A stretch of DNA of 40,432 bases from Salinibacterium sp. (GTDB lineage: Bacteria > Actinomycetota > Actinomycetes > Actinomycetales > Microbacteriaceae): positions 1-40,432 of the forward strand of contig JADGNA010000007.1 of the NCBI GenBank assembly GCA_015234465.1, given 5' to 3'. Under the pieces are notes generated by a model that was not told the origin of the DNA, did not search any database, and worked only from the letters and a program-made list of their open reading frames with translations. Position numbers and translations under genes: made by a program. Within the stretch, counting starts at the first letter, position 1; each line of letters begins with the position of its first letter. Shown one piece after another: positions 23,660 to 33,724 of this stretch.

Positions 23660-24264
23660 GCCGACCTCCCCTGCCGCGCCTTGAGGAGATAGTCGAGGCC
23701 CGAGATGAGGGTCGCCGCGACAGCAGCTGCCATGAGCGCGCCATTGACCCAGTGGATCCAGTCCCCCACGACCGTCCACAGCGGAACCAGGAAGAAGGAG
23801 ATCGCGACCGACTGCAGCACGGTCTTGAGCTTGCCGCCGCGCGAGGCCGGGATGACCCGGTCACGCAGCATCGCGACCCGGTAGAGCGTGATGCCGATCT
23901 CGCGGATGAGGATCACCGCGACGACCCACCATGCGAGCTCGTCGAGCAGGGCGAGGCAGACCAGCGCGCCTCCCGTCAGCAGCTTGTCTGCGATCGGGTC
24001 CATGAGCTTGCCGAAGTCGGTCACGAGATTGCGCCGGCGGGCGATGTGCCCGTCGATGCTGTCGGTCGCGATGCCGACGACGAAGACGGCAGCGGCGGCC
24101 CAGCGGAGGGGCGAATCCGCCCCCGCGTCGGCAAGGAGCATCCAGAAGAACAGGGGCGCCATGAGGATGCGCACGATCGTGATGATGTTCGGCACGTTCA
24201 GGATGCTTGCCGGTGTGTCTCCCGCGCGAATGACGCGGCCACGCAGTGAATCGGGGAGCCCCAC
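23656..24264 (-). CDS. pgsA: CDP-diacylglycerol-glycerol-3-phosphate 3-phosphatidyltransferase
   Basis: A membrane enzyme making phosphatidylglycerol phosphate. It has 202 residues with about five to six membrane segments. The CDP-alcohol phosphotransferase motif is complete: DSIDGHIARRRNLVTDFGKLMDPIADK. The N-terminal NVPNIITIVRILMAPLFF is typical. The start is GTG, 5 bp after the ftsK stop. It is coupled with cinA. Which of several actinobacterial pgsA paralogs it represents is inferred from position next to ftsK (as Rv2746c). Confidence 0.92.
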   Translation of the reverse strand: MGLPDSLRGRVIRAGDTPASILNVPNIITIVRILMAPLFFWMLLADAGADSPLRWAAAAVFVVGIATDSIDGHIARRRNLVTDFGKLMDPIADKLLTGGALVCLALLDELAWWVVAVILIREIGITLYRVAMLRDRVIPASRGGKLKTVLQSVAISFFLVPLWTVVGDWIHWVNGALMAAAVAATLISGLDYLLKARQGRSA

Positions 24265-24269
24265 GCGCG

Positions 24270-27005
24270 TTACTCCCTGTCGGTCAGCTGCCAGGCATCC
24301 TCGTTGTCAGATGCCTCGACCTCATCGTAGCCGCTCGTCATGGCAGCGACAGGGTCCTCGGCGTGCGAGGCCTGGGCGGAGGGCGCGGCGGGCGCGGCCG
24401 AGGGAGCCGGCGGCTCCTCCCCGCGCAGGCGGGCTAGCACGCCGGGGAGCTGCTCGGGCGTGACCAGCACGTCGCGCGCCTTGGAACCTTCCGAGGGGCC
24501 GACGATCTCTCGAGACTCCAGGAGGTCCATGAGGCGCCCAGCCTTGGCGAAGCCGACACGCAGCTTGCGCTGGAGCATCGATGTCGAGCCGAACTGCGTG
24601 CTCACGACGAGTTCCGCCGCGGCGAGCAGCACCTCGAGGTCGTCGCCGATGTCGCTGTCGATCTGCTTCTTCTCGGCGACCTCGGCAACGTCCTGCCGGT
24701 ACTCGGGCCGGGCCTGCTGCGTTACGTGCTTGACGACGGCGTTGACCTCGTCTTCGCCGACCCAGGCACCCTGCACACGGATGGCCTTGTTGGCCCCCAT
24801 GGGGAGGAACAGGGCATCGCCCTGGCCGATGAGCTTGTCGGCGCCCGGCTGGTCGAGGATGACGCGGGAATCGGTCATGCTGCTCACCGCGAACGCGAGT
24901 CGGCTCGGCACGTTGGCCTTGATGAGTCCCGTGACGACATCGACGCTCGGCCGCTGCGTCGCCAGCACGAGGTGGATGCCCGACGCGCGGGCGAGCTGCG
25001 TGATGCGCACGATCGAATCCTCGACGTCGCGCGGCGCGACCATCATGAGGTCCGCAAGCTCGTCGACGACAACGAGCAAGTAAGGGTAGGCCTTGAGCTT
25101 TCGCTGGCTGCCCTCCGGCAGCACGATCTCGTTGTTGATGACCGCGGCGTTGAAGTCGTCGACGTGCCGGTAGCCGAAGCTCGCGAGGTCGTCGTATCTC
25201 ATGTCCATTTCCTTCACGACCCACGCGAGCGCCTCAGCGGCCTTCTTGGGATTCGTGATGATGGGCGTGATGAGATGCGGAATGCCGGCATAGGGCGCGA
25301 GTTCGACGCGCTTTGGATCGATGAGCACCATGCGCACCTCGGATGGCTTGGCGCGCATGAGGAGGGAGGTGATCATCGAGTTGACGAACACCGACTTGCC
25401 CGAGCCGGTGGAACCGGCGACGAGGAGGTGGGGCATCTTGGCAAGGTTGGCGACAACGAAGCCGCCTTCGACGTCCTTGCCCACCCCGATCGTCATGGGG
25501 TGACGGCTGGCGGTGCTCGCCTTCGACCGCAGCACGTCGCCGAGGGAGACGATCTCGCGGTCGGTGTTTGGGATCTCGATACCGATCGCGCTCTTGCCGG
25601 GGATGGGCGAGAGGATGCGCACCTCGTTGCTCGCGACCGCGTAGGAGAGGTTCTTGCTGAGCGCCGTGACGCGCTCGACCTTCACGCCGGGACCGAGCTC
25701 GATCTCGTAACGCGTCACCGTCGGACCACGACTGAACCCCGTGACCTTGGCGTCGACCGAGAACTGCTTGAGCACCTCGGTGATCGCTGCGACGACATCG
25801 TCGTTGACCTGCGAGCGCGACTTGGGGGGCGTGCCCTGCTTCAGGGTCGACGATGCGGGGAGCCGGTACGGTGCCTGCGGACGATCGGACTCTGCGTCGA
25901 ACTCCCCCTGGCGACCCTTCTCCGACGCCGAGTCGGCGAAGCCGGGAAGAGGCTCGACGGCAGAGTCGCCGTCGTCGCGGATGCCCGTGCCCTGGCCAGC
26001 GGCCGGCGGCACCTCGCCCGTGAAGCGCTTGACCGCATCCTCGGCCTTCGCGAGCTCCTCGAGCAGCTCGACGCCACCGAAGGGATTCTCTGTGACGGGA
26101 GGCGCATCCGTCGGCACGATGTCGGTCTCGTCGGCGCGGGCCACGACGGGGCTGTCGAAGGCGGGATCGGTCTCGCGCTGCGACTTGTTGCGGCGCCACC
26201 AGGGCAGCGTTGCCGCCTCCTCGGGGTCAATGCCCAGATCGCCGAAGTCTGTGATCTCGGTCGTGGCATCCGCCCTCGAACGCTCCGAGCCCTCGGGGAG
26301 CTGCTCGCCGAAGAGGTAGGCGTAGAGCTCGCGGAAGCGGCGACCGATGCGGTTCGGTGGCGTCTTGGTGATGATGAAGATCGACAGCAGGAGCAGCACG
26401 CCCATGAGCGCGACGCCCAGCCAGGCGACCCCGAGCTGCACGAAGGGCTGGCCCGCGATCCACCCCAGGATGCCGCCGGCATACGCGAGCGCGACAGGAC
26501 CGTCGGTCGGCTGCGGCGTGCCGCCGAAGATGTGGCACAGGCCGCTCACGCTGACGAGGAGCACGGCGAGCCCGATGCCGATGCGGCCGTTGTCATTGAC
26601 GGAGGCCGGATGCCGGAAGAGCCACAGTGCGAAGAGCACCATGATCACCGGGAGCGCGTAGGCGACCCTGCCGAAGAGCCCGCCGAAGGTCCAGGCGTCG
26701 AGCGCCATCGCGACCGGGTCATTCGGCATGAACCACTCGACCACGGCGCCCGCGATCGCGAGCAGGAAGATGAAGAAGGGCACGCCGTCGCGGCGCTCCT
26801 CCTTGGCGAGCGTCTCGCGCCCGAAGAGGCGGGCGGCAGCGCCCACGACGTGGGCGGCACCGAGCCAGGCGCTCGTGACGACGCCGCGCTCCGGCGCAGG
26901 TGGCTGCGCAGGGAGTTTCTTCGTCGCCGCCGTGCGCGCGGGAGCCTTCGCGTTGCGCGCCGAAGCGTTTCGCGCGCGCGACGTCGACTTGGTGCTCGTA
27001 GCCAT
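24270..27005 (-). CDS. ftsK: DNA translocase FtsK
   Basis: FtsK is a septum-bound hexameric motor that moves chromosome ends during division. It has 911 residues. An Ala/Arg/Lys-rich start (about 1-30) is followed by an N-terminal membrane domain with four to five segments (about 75-225), an acidic/Pro-rich linker (about 240-400), and the alpha/beta motor with Walker [10 protein letters not shown] near 530 and Walker [14 protein letters not shown] near 645. The gamma winged-helix domain that reads KOPS is at about 800-865 ([24 protein letters not shown]). TACCGT ends 6 nt before the ATG, so it may be leaderless. Confidence 0.97.
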   Translation of the reverse strand: MATSTKSTSRARNASARNAKAPARTAATKKLPAQPPAPERGVVTSAWLGAAHVVGAAARLFGRETLAKEERRDGVPFFIFLLAIAGAVVEWFMPNDPVAMALDAWTFGGLFGRVAYALPVIMVLFALWLFRHPASVNDNGRIGIGLAVLLVSVSGLCHIFGGTPQPTDGPVALAYAGGILGWIAGQPFVQLGVAWLGVALMGVLLLLSIFIITKTPPNRIGRRFRELYAYLFGEQLPEGSERSRADATTEITDFGDLGIDPEEAATLPWWRRNKSQRETDPAFDSPVVARADETDIVPTDAPPVTENPFGGVELLEELAKAEDAVKRFTGEVPPAAGQGTGIRDDGDSAVEPLPGFADSASEKGRQGEFDAESDRPQAPYRLPASSTLKQGTPPKSRSQVNDDVVAAITEVLKQFSVDAKVTGFSRGPTVTRYEIELGPGVKVERVTALSKNLSYAVASNEVRILSPIPGKSAIGIEIPNTDREIVSLGDVLRSKASTASRHPMTIGVGKDVEGGFVVANLAKMPHLLVAGSTGSGKSVFVNSMITSLLMRAKPSEVRMVLIDPKRVELAPYAGIPHLITPIITNPKKAAEALAWVVKEMDMRYDDLASFGYRHVDDFNAAVINNEIVLPEGSQRKLKAYPYLLVVVDELADLMMVAPRDVEDSIVRITQLARASGIHLVLATQRPSVDVVTGLIKANVPSRLAFAVSSMTDSRVILDQPGADKLIGQGDALFLPMGANKAIRVQGAWVGEDEVNAVVKHVTQQARPEYRQDVAEVAEKKQIDSDIGDDLEVLLAAAELVVSTQFGSTSMLQRKLRVGFAKAGRLMDLLESREIVGPSEGSKARDVLVTPEQLPGVLARLRGEEPPAPSAAPAAPSAQASHAEDPVAAMTSGYDEVEASDNEDAWQLTDRE

Positions 27006-27006
27006 G

Positions 27007-27061
27007 CGACCACGGTACCTGCGGGCACCGACGAAGGCCGGTTAGGGGTGCGGCGTGGTCG
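27007..27061. repeat. Dyad spanning the rnj-ftsK gap
   Basis: CGACCACG (27007-27014) and CGTGGTCG (27054-27061) are 8-bp inverted arms about 40 nt apart. The left arm overlaps the ftsK -10 box. It could end the rnj transcript or affect ftsK initiation; no T-tract is seen. Confidence 0.3.
27012..27017 (-). promoter_or_regulatory. -10 box of ftsK (TACCGT), leaderless candidate
   Basis: TACCGT ends 6 nt before the ftsK ATG, with no SD between. Confidence 0.4.
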
Positions 27062-27071
27062 GGATACCGCT

Positions 27072-28748
27072 CTAGGCCTCGATCACGACTGGGACAATCA
27101 TGGGCCGGCGACGGTGCTGCGTGTTGACCCAGCGCCCGACCGTGCGACGGATGACCTGGCTGAAGGCGTGAGCGTCGCGCGTACCGTTCTCGGCGGCCTC
27201 CGCGAGGGCCTTCACGACCTGCGGCTTGACGGCGTCGAACACTGCCTCATCCTCCGCGAAGCCGCGGGACTGGATCTCCGGCCCGACGATGACTCGGCCC
27301 GTCTGCGCGTCGATCGCAGCAAAGATCGAGATGAAGCCCTCCTCGGCGAGGATGCGGCGATCCTTGAGGTCGGCATCCGTGATCTCACCGACGGTCGAGC
27401 CATCGACGTAGACATAGCCGAGATCGAGCTGGCCGACTACCGTCGCCTCGCCGTCACGCAGGTCGATGACCGTGCCGTCTTCGGCGATGATCGTGTTCTC
27501 CTCCGGGATGCCCGTCTGCACCGCGAGCTGCTGGTTGGCGACCAGGTGCCGGTATTCACCGTGCACGGGGAGCACGTTCTTGGGCTTCAGGATGTTGTAG
27601 CAGTAGAGCAACTCCCCCGCGCTCGCGTGGCCGGAGACGTGCACCTTGGCATTGCCCTTGTGCACGACGTTGGCGCCCAGCTTGGTGAGGCCGTTGATGA
27701 CGCGGTAGACCGCGTTCTCATTGCCTGGAATGAGGCTCGAGGCAAGGATTATCGTGTCGCCCTTGCCGATCTCGATCTTGTGTTCGAGGTTCGCCATGCG
27801 GGCAAGCACGGCCATGGGCTCGCCCTGCGACCCCGTGCTCATGTAGACGATCTTGTCATCGGGCAGCTGGTCGGCCTTCTTCTGGTCGATCAGCACCCCC
27901 TCGGGCACCTTGAGGTAGCCGAGCTCGGCCGCGATGCCCATGTTGCGCACCATCGACCGGCCCATGAAGGCGACCCTTCGCCCGTTCGCGTGGGCGGCAT
28001 CCAGCACCTGCTGCACACGGTGCACATGGCTCGAGAAGCTCGCCACGATGACCCGGCGCGGCGCCTTGGCGATAACCGACTCGAGCACGGGGCCGATGCC
28101 CCGTTCGGGCGCGGTGAAGCCCGGGACATCCGCGTTGGTGGAGTCGGGCAGGAAGAGGTCGACCCCTGCCTCGCCGAGCCGCGCGAAGGCCCGCAAATCG
28201 GTGATGCGGTCGTCGAGGGGCAGCTGGTCCATCTTGAAGTCGCCCGTGTGGAGCACGGTGCCGGCGACGGTCGTGATGTGGACTGCGAGGGCATCCGGAA
28301 TCGAGTGGTTCACGGCGATGAACTCCAGGTCGAAGGGACCGAAGGTCTCCTTCTGCCCCTCCTTGACCGTGAGCGTGTACGGCGTGATGCGGTGTTCCTT
28401 GAGCTTCGCCTCGATGAGGGCGAGCGTGAGGTTCGAGCCGATGAGCGGGATGTCCTGCCGCAGGCGCAGCAGGTAGGGAACGGCGCCGATGTGGTCTTCG
28501 TGGCCGTGCGTGAGCACGACGCCCAGCACGTCGTCGAGGCGATCGCGGATCGGCGTGAAGTCGGGAAGGATGAGGTCGACGCCGGGCTGATGCTCCTCGG
28601 GGAAGAGCACGCCGCAGTCGACGATCAGGAGCTTGCCGTCGATCTCGAAGACCGTCATGTTGCGGCCGATCTCGCCGAGACCGCCGATCGGGATGACCCG
28701 GAGCGTTCCTGGCTTGAGCTTGGCGGGTGCGTAGATGTGTGAGTTCAT
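27072..28748 (-). CDS. rnj: Ribonuclease J
   Basis: A metallo-beta-lactamase/beta-CASP RNase with 5'-3' exo- and endonuclease activity in mRNA turnover and rRNA maturation. It has 558 residues. The zinc motif HGHEDHIG is near 79, with further ligands in HTGDF and DSTNAD. The beta-CASP domain follows (VIVASFSSHVHRVQQVLD), then HVSGHAS and the C-terminal domain. The ATG (MNSHIYAPAKLKPG) has CAGGA close upstream; upstream open frame is not family-like. It lies 79 bp after dapA, an order common in actinobacteria. Confidence 0.96.
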   Translation of the reverse strand: MNSHIYAPAKLKPGTLRVIPIGGLGEIGRNMTVFEIDGKLLIVDCGVLFPEEHQPGVDLILPDFTPIRDRLDDVLGVVLTHGHEDHIGAVPYLLRLRQDIPLIGSNLTLALIEAKLKEHRITPYTLTVKEGQKETFGPFDLEFIAVNHSIPDALAVHITTVAGTVLHTGDFKMDQLPLDDRITDLRAFARLGEAGVDLFLPDSTNADVPGFTAPERGIGPVLESVIAKAPRRVIVASFSSHVHRVQQVLDAAHANGRRVAFMGRSMVRNMGIAAELGYLKVPEGVLIDQKKADQLPDDKIVYMSTGSQGEPMAVLARMANLEHKIEIGKGDTIILASSLIPGNENAVYRVINGLTKLGANVVHKGNAKVHVSGHASAGELLYCYNILKPKNVLPVHGEYRHLVANQQLAVQTGIPEENTIIAEDGTVIDLRDGEATVVGQLDLGYVYVDGSTVGEITDADLKDRRILAEEGFISIFAAIDAQTGRVIVGPEIQSRGFAEDEAVFDAVKPQVVKALAEAAENGTRDAHAFSQVIRRTVGRWVNTQHRRRPMIVPVVIEA

Positions 28749-28827
28749 GGCGTCCTGTGGTGTCGCGGCCCGCAGGCCGATGGAAGGGCCGCTAGCCCCC
28801 GGTATGAAGTTGTGGGTCGCTGCTTGG

Positions 28828-29805
28828 TCAGCGAGTCGTGCCTGCCACCTTGGGCAGGGCACCGCCGGCCGCCGCGTTGCGGTCGGGACGGAAGTTGCCG
28901 AGGTCGAGACCAGGGATGTCGCCGACGAGCGCGAGCTCGTCTTCGATCACGGCGGCCTCGAAGTCCTCCGGGCCCACGAGGGGCAGCCGCACGCGAGGAG
29001 AGCCGATGCGCCCGAGACCGTGCAGGATGTACTTGGCTGCGACCGTGCCCGGGACGTGGGTCATCGTGGCGCGGACAAGGGGCTCGAGTGACTTGTGGGC
29101 GACAGTCGCGGTGGTCAGGTCACCAGCGTTGACCGCGTCGACGATGACGCGGTAGGGGGCGGGCGCAATGTTCGCGGTGACGCCGATGAGCCCTGTCGCG
29201 CCGATCGCCAGGTGTGGCAGCACATTGGCATCGTCGCCCGAGAAGTACATGAGATCGGTCTGGTTGAGCACCCGACTGACCTCCGAGAAGTCACCCTTGG
29301 CATCCTTGAGCGCGAGGATGTTGGGGTGCTGCGCCGCTCGCAGAATCGTCTCGTAGCGGATGGGAACGCCCGTGCGGCCCGGAATGTCGTAGAGAATGAC
29401 GGGAAGATCCGTCGCATCGGCGATGAGGCGGAAGTGGGTCAGGATTCCGGCCTGGGTCGGCTTGTTGTAATACGGCGTGACGATCATGACGCCATCAGCG
29501 CCAGCCTTCTCGCTCGCCTTGTAGAGCTCGATCGCGTGTGCCGTCTCGTTGGAGCCACCACCCGTGATGATCTTGGCGCGATCACCCGCAACCGCCTTCG
29601 CCACCTCGACCAGGCGAATCTTCTCAGGGTCGGTCAGGGTGCTCGTCTCACCGGTCGTGCCCGTGACGACGATGCCGTCCGCTCCCCCGCTCACGACATC
29701 ATCGATGTGCTTCTCGACGTCATCCCACGCGACCTCACCGTCTGCCGTGAAGGGCGTGACGAGGGCTACCAGTACCTGGCCGAAGGGATTGTCGAGAGAG
29801 CTCAC
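28828..29805 (-). CDS. dapA: 4-hydroxy-tetrahydrodipicolinate synthase
   Basis: A class I aldolase condensing pyruvate and aspartate semialdehyde, the first step of the lysine/DAP branch. It has 325 residues. Seen are TGTTGE at 48-53, YYNKPTQ near 112-118, LYDIPGRTG near 139 and the Schiff-base Lys167 in ILALKDAKGD. The last ~25 residues are a non-conserved tail. The GTG start has TAATCT 6 nt upstream and no SD, so it may be leaderless. It is divergent from the arsR-sulP pair. Confidence 0.96.
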   Translation of the reverse strand: MSSLDNPFGQVLVALVTPFTADGEVAWDDVEKHIDDVVSGGADGIVVTGTTGETSTLTDPEKIRLVEVAKAVAGDRAKIITGGGSNETAHAIELYKASEKAGADGVMIVTPYYNKPTQAGILTHFRLIADATDLPVILYDIPGRTGVPIRYETILRAAQHPNILALKDAKGDFSEVSRVLNQTDLMYFSGDDANVLPHLAIGATGLIGVTANIAPAPYRVIVDAVNAGDLTTATVAHKSLEPLVRATMTHVPGTVAAKYILHGLGRIGSPRVRLPLVGPEDFEAAVIEDELALVGDIPGLDLGNFRPDRNAAAGGALPKVAGTTR

Positions 29806-29811
29806 ACACCG

Positions 29812-29817
29812 AGATTA
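29812..29817 (-). promoter_or_regulatory. -10 box of dapA (TAATCT), leaderless candidate
   Basis: TAATCT ends 6 nt before the dapA GTG. Confidence 0.5.
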
Positions 29818-29863
29818 CCGCTCGCACGCGGCATCCGAGCCATCGAGACGACACCGAGACCAG

Positions 29864-29893
29864 TTTCAATAGTTCCAAATATTCATATATAGT
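29864..29893 (+). promoter_or_regulatory. arsR-sulP promoter and AT-rich operator region
   Basis: TATAGT (29888-29893) ends 6 nt before the arsR ATG, and TTTCAA (29864-29869) lies 18 nt upstream as a possible -35. The stretch CCAAATATTCATATATAG is strikingly AT-rich against its surroundings and contains imperfect dyads (ATAT-TC-ATAT), typical of ArsR operators. The leaderless start and autoregulation are inferred. Confidence 0.5.
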
Positions 29894-29899
29894 GGATGC

Positions 29900-30244
29900 A
29901 TGAACCTGCCAACCTCCGATCTGCCCGTCGCCCAGGTCAAGGCAGAGCTCTTCAAGGCCATGGGCCACCCCGCCCGTATCCGCGTGCTGGAGGCACTCTC
30001 TGAGGGCGAACGAACCGTCGGCGAGATCGCCGGCATGGTCGATCTCGAGATGTCCACACTGTCGCAGCAGCTCGCGGTGCTGCGCCGAGCGGGGGTCGTC
30101 ACGACCAGGCGGCAGGGCAACAGCATCCACTACGCGCTTCGGGACGAGCGGATGTCGCAACTCCTCGCGATCGCGCGGCAGATCATCGTGAGCAACCTCC
30201 GCGACTCCCGCGAGATGCTCGAGAGCCTCGACCGCAGGCCATGA
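29900..30244 (+). CDS. ArsR/SmtB-family transcriptional regulator
   Basis: 114 residues with a winged HTH: ELFKAMGHPARIRVLEALSEGERTVGEIAG, recognition helix MSTLSQQLAVLRRAGVV, wing TTRRQGNSIHYAL. A C-terminal helix probably serves dimerisation. The protein has no cysteine at all, so neither the CxC metal site of ArsR/SmtB nor the thiol pair of BigR/YgaV-type sensors is possible. The inducer is unknown. Its stop overlaps the sulP start by 4 bp (ATGA), so it most likely controls this operon. Confidence 0.9.
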   Translation: MNLPTSDLPVAQVKAELFKAMGHPARIRVLEALSEGERTVGEIAGMVDLEMSTLSQQLAVLRRAGVVTTRRQGNSIHYALRDERMSQLLAIARQIIVSNLRDSREMLESLDRRP

Positions 30245-31908
30245 CGGAGCAACAGCCGAAAGGGCGAGGGCGGCTGCGCTCACTACTGCCCGGCCCCGCA
30301 GACCTGCACGCGGCCCGCCGGTCCCCCGGGCGTGACCTCGTCGCGGGCCTCACGGTCGCGGTCGTGGCCCTGCCGCTCGCGCTCGCCTTCGGCGTCGCAT
30401 CCGGCCTTGGAGCAGAAGCGGGACTCACCACCGCCGTCATCGCGGGCATCATCGCGGCCGTCTTCGGCGGCAGCAACCTGCAGATCTCCGGCCCCACCGG
30501 GGCCATGACGGTCGTGCTGCTGCCCGTCGTGCACGACTTCGGCGCCCAGGGCGTGCTGCTCGTCGGCGTCATGGCCGGCATCATCCTCGTCGCGCTCGCG
30601 GTGTCGGGCATTGGCCGCGCCGTGCGCCTGCTGCCGACCTCGCTCATCGAGGGCTTCACCGCGGGGATCGCGGTCGTCATCGTGCTGCAGCAGGTTCCCT
30701 CCATGCTGGGGCTCGACCCGGGCGAGGGAGAACAGGTCTGGGCCATCGCTGGCGACGCTGTGGCGCGATGGACCACCGACATCGACGTGACACCCCTGCT
30801 CATGACGCTCGGGGTTGCGGCGGTCATCCTCATCGGCGCGAGGCTCCTCCCCGCGGTTCCCGCCTCGATTCTCGTGATCATCGTTGCGACGCTCATCGCA
30901 GCGTTCTTCGACCTCGGCCTGCCCACGATCGGCGCGATTCCCGCTGGCATCCCCGCCCCCACTGCTGACTTCCTCGACCTCTCCGCCGTTGCAGCCCTCA
31001 TCCCCTCGGCCCTCGCGGTGGCCGCCCTCGCGGCCCTCGAAAGCCTCCTCTGCGCCACCGTCGCCGACTCCATGAGCGTCAACGAACGGCACGACCCCGA
31101 CCGTGAACTCCTCGGCCAGGGCCTTGCCAACATCGCGGTGCCCTTCTTCGGCGGCGTTCCCGCGACGGCAGCGATCGCCCGCACCGCGGTCAACGTGAGG
31201 GCGGGCGCCCGCTCACGCATCGCCGCAATCACGCACTCCCTCGTGCTCCTGGTCGTCATCTACGCCGCCTCCGGCCTCGTCGGCCACGTTCCACTCGCCG
31301 CACTCGCGGGCGTGCTCCTCGCGACCTGTGTGCAGATGATCGGCTTCGGGTCGATCTGGGCGTTCGTGCGCGCGACGCGGGCCGACGCGATCGTGCTGAC
31401 CCTCACCTTCGCCATCACGGTCGCGGTCGATCTGGTCACGGCCGTCGTTGTCGGCGTCATCGTTGCCGCCCTGCTGGCCCTCGGGAGCGTCTCGCGCAGC
31501 GCCCGCCTCGAGCAGGTACCGCTCGAGGAGGACCGTGGCGACCACAGCGCGGAGGAACTCGCCTTGCTGTCGGACCGCATCGTCGCCTACCGCTTCGACG
31601 GGCCACTGTTCTTCGGAGCCGCCCACCGTTTCCTGCTCGAGCTCACCGGCGTCTCGGATGTCGATGTCGTGATCCTGCGGATGTCGCGCATCTCCACACT
31701 CGACGCGACGGGCGCGACGATCCTCGACGACGCCGTGCGGCGCCTCGAGGCCCGCGGGATCGCGGTGCTCATCTCGGGAGTGGACCCCGTGCACAGCCGC
31801 GTGCTGCGCACGCTCGGCGTCGCGCCCCACCTGCGGGAGACCGGCAGGGTGTTCGAGCACACCCCGCAGGCGATCACCTATGCACGAGAGCTCGTCGCTG
31901 GGCGTTGA
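30241..31908 (+). CDS. SulP-family anion transporter with STAS domain
   Basis: 555 residues. The membrane domain (about 30-410, some 12-14 segments) has the SulP signature near the N-terminus (GLTVAVVALPLALAFGVASGLGAEAGL), GGSNLQISGPTGAMTVVL and ESLLCATVADSMS. A C-terminal STAS domain (about 440-550) reads YRFDGPLFFGAAHRFLLEL and ISTLDATGATILDDAVRRL. Family members carry sulfate, bicarbonate or other anions. No carbonic anhydrase or sulfur gene is adjacent, so the substrate is open. Cotranscribed with arsR; convergent with folA. Confidence 0.92.
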   Translation: MTEQQPKGRGRLRSLLPGPADLHAARRSPGRDLVAGLTVAVVALPLALAFGVASGLGAEAGLTTAVIAGIIAAVFGGSNLQISGPTGAMTVVLLPVVHDFGAQGVLLVGVMAGIILVALAVSGIGRAVRLLPTSLIEGFTAGIAVVIVLQQVPSMLGLDPGEGEQVWAIAGDAVARWTTDIDVTPLLMTLGVAAVILIGARLLPAVPASILVIIVATLIAAFFDLGLPTIGAIPAGIPAPTADFLDLSAVAALIPSALAVAALAALESLLCATVADSMSVNERHDPDRELLGQGLANIAVPFFGGVPATAAIARTAVNVRAGARSRIAAITHSLVLLVVIYAASGLVGHVPLAALAGVLLATCVQMIGFGSIWAFVRATRADAIVLTLTFAITVAVDLVTAVVVGVIVAALLALGSVSRSARLEQVPLEEDRGDHSAEELALLSDRIVAYRFDGPLFFGAAHRFLLELTGVSDVDVVILRMSRISTLDATGATILDDAVRRLEARGIAVLISGVDPVHSRVLRTLGVAPHLRETGRVFEHTPQAITYARELVAGR

Positions 31909-31933
31909 CGAACGCCCTGCAGTTCGGCACGAC

Positions 31934-32448
31934 TTAGGCGCGCTCGTAGCTCACGAAGCGGTAGGAGAGCCCCGAACGGGACTCGTGCCAGCCCTCCTCG
32001 GGGTCCGACCGCACGACCTTCCACTCCGGCCCGATCACGGGGGCCTTGGCGTCGCCCTCGAAGACGGCCCTGATCTCGGTGACCTCGAGCCGCTCGGCCT
32101 CGTCGATCACGGCGGCGTAGATCTCGCCGCCGCCGATGACCCAGGCCGTCTCATCCGGATCGAGGTCTTCAGCGGCCATCACGAGCGCGTTCGCGACCGA
32201 GGGGGCCGCCTCGGCGCCCTCCTCGGCCCATCGACTCTGGCGCGTCACGACGATGTTGCGTCGGCCCGGCAGCGGGCGGAAGCGCGGTGGGAGGGAATCC
32301 CAGGTCTTGCGGCCCATGATGACCGGGCCGCCGAGCGTCACGCGCTTGAAGCGCGCGAGGTCTTCGGGGACATTCCACGGCATGATGCCGTTGCGGCCGA
32401 TGATGCCGCCCTCTGCCTCGGCCCAGATGAGCCCGATCCTCGGATTCG

Positions 32449-32452
<4 letters not shown>
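31934..32452 (-). CDS. folA: Dihydrofolate reductase
   Basis: Reduces dihydrofolate to tetrahydrofolate with NADPH, closing the cycle opened by thymidylate synthase. It has 172 residues. Seen are [20 protein letters not shown], the acidic residue in [30 protein letters not shown] and WVIGGGEIY (cofactor Gly motif). The start overlaps the thyA stop by 4 bp, so the two are coupled. Confidence 0.96.
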
Positions 32453-33258
<806 letters not shown>

Positions 33259-33265
33259 CGGCTTG

Positions 33266-33271
33266 ATGCTA
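33266..33271 (-). promoter_or_regulatory. -10 box of thyA (TAGCAT), leaderless candidate
   Basis: TAGCAT ends 7 nt before the thyA ATG and overlaps the end of the upstream gene. Confidence 0.45.
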
Positions 33272-33724
33272 CCTCTCGCGATCGTTGCGGGCGAGGGCGA
33301 TGGCCCTTCGCACCGCCTGGCGTGCACGTCGGCGGTCGCCGCTCGCGTCATAGGCCAGGCCAAGGCGCAGCCAGGACTGCCACGACTCGGGAGAGGCCTC
33401 GACCTCGGCCTTGTAGGCGGGGAACGCGGCATCCGCTGCCTCGCGGATCGGCCGACCGCTCGCGCGGACCGGCACCGAGTGCTCGGGCAGTCGGCCCTCG
33501 TGCTCCAGGCGTGCCAGGAGACGTTCGCTGCGCACCCCGAAGAGCACCTCGCTGACGAGCCCCCACACTGCGATCAGGGGCAGCACCGCGAGGGCCGCTC
33601 CCATCACGGCCGCGACGGCATCGCCGCTGAGGATGAGGGTGACCGCCAGCTGGCCGACCGCCCAGATGTAGAGCACGAGGAGGGCCGCCATGACGACGAC
33701 GCCGAGCTTCTTGACCACGATCAT
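33269..33724 (-). CDS. Small membrane protein with a TPR-like tail, function unknown
   Basis: 151 residues. Two membrane segments (about 6-30 and 36-62) are followed by a cytosolic region with a charged stretch and one or two TPR-like helices (about 100-145: [45 protein letters not shown]). The ATG overlaps the dapB stop by 4 bp. The gene lies between dapB and thyA. No enzymatic motif is seen. Confidence 0.8.
   Translation of the reverse strand: MIVVKKLGVVVMAALLVLYIWAVGQLAVTLILSGDAVAAVMGAALAVLPLIAVWGLVSEVLFGVRSERLLARLEHEGRLPEHSVPVRASGRPIREAADAAFPAYKAEVEASPESWQSWLRLGLAYDASGDRRRARQAVRRAIALARNDRER

Noticed and set aside
24726-28742. Open frame of 1338 codons on the plus strand, antisense to ftsK and rnj
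   Set aside because: It mirrors the codon bias of two well-supported genes in high-GC DNA, has no domain motif or SD, and spans two genes and their gap.
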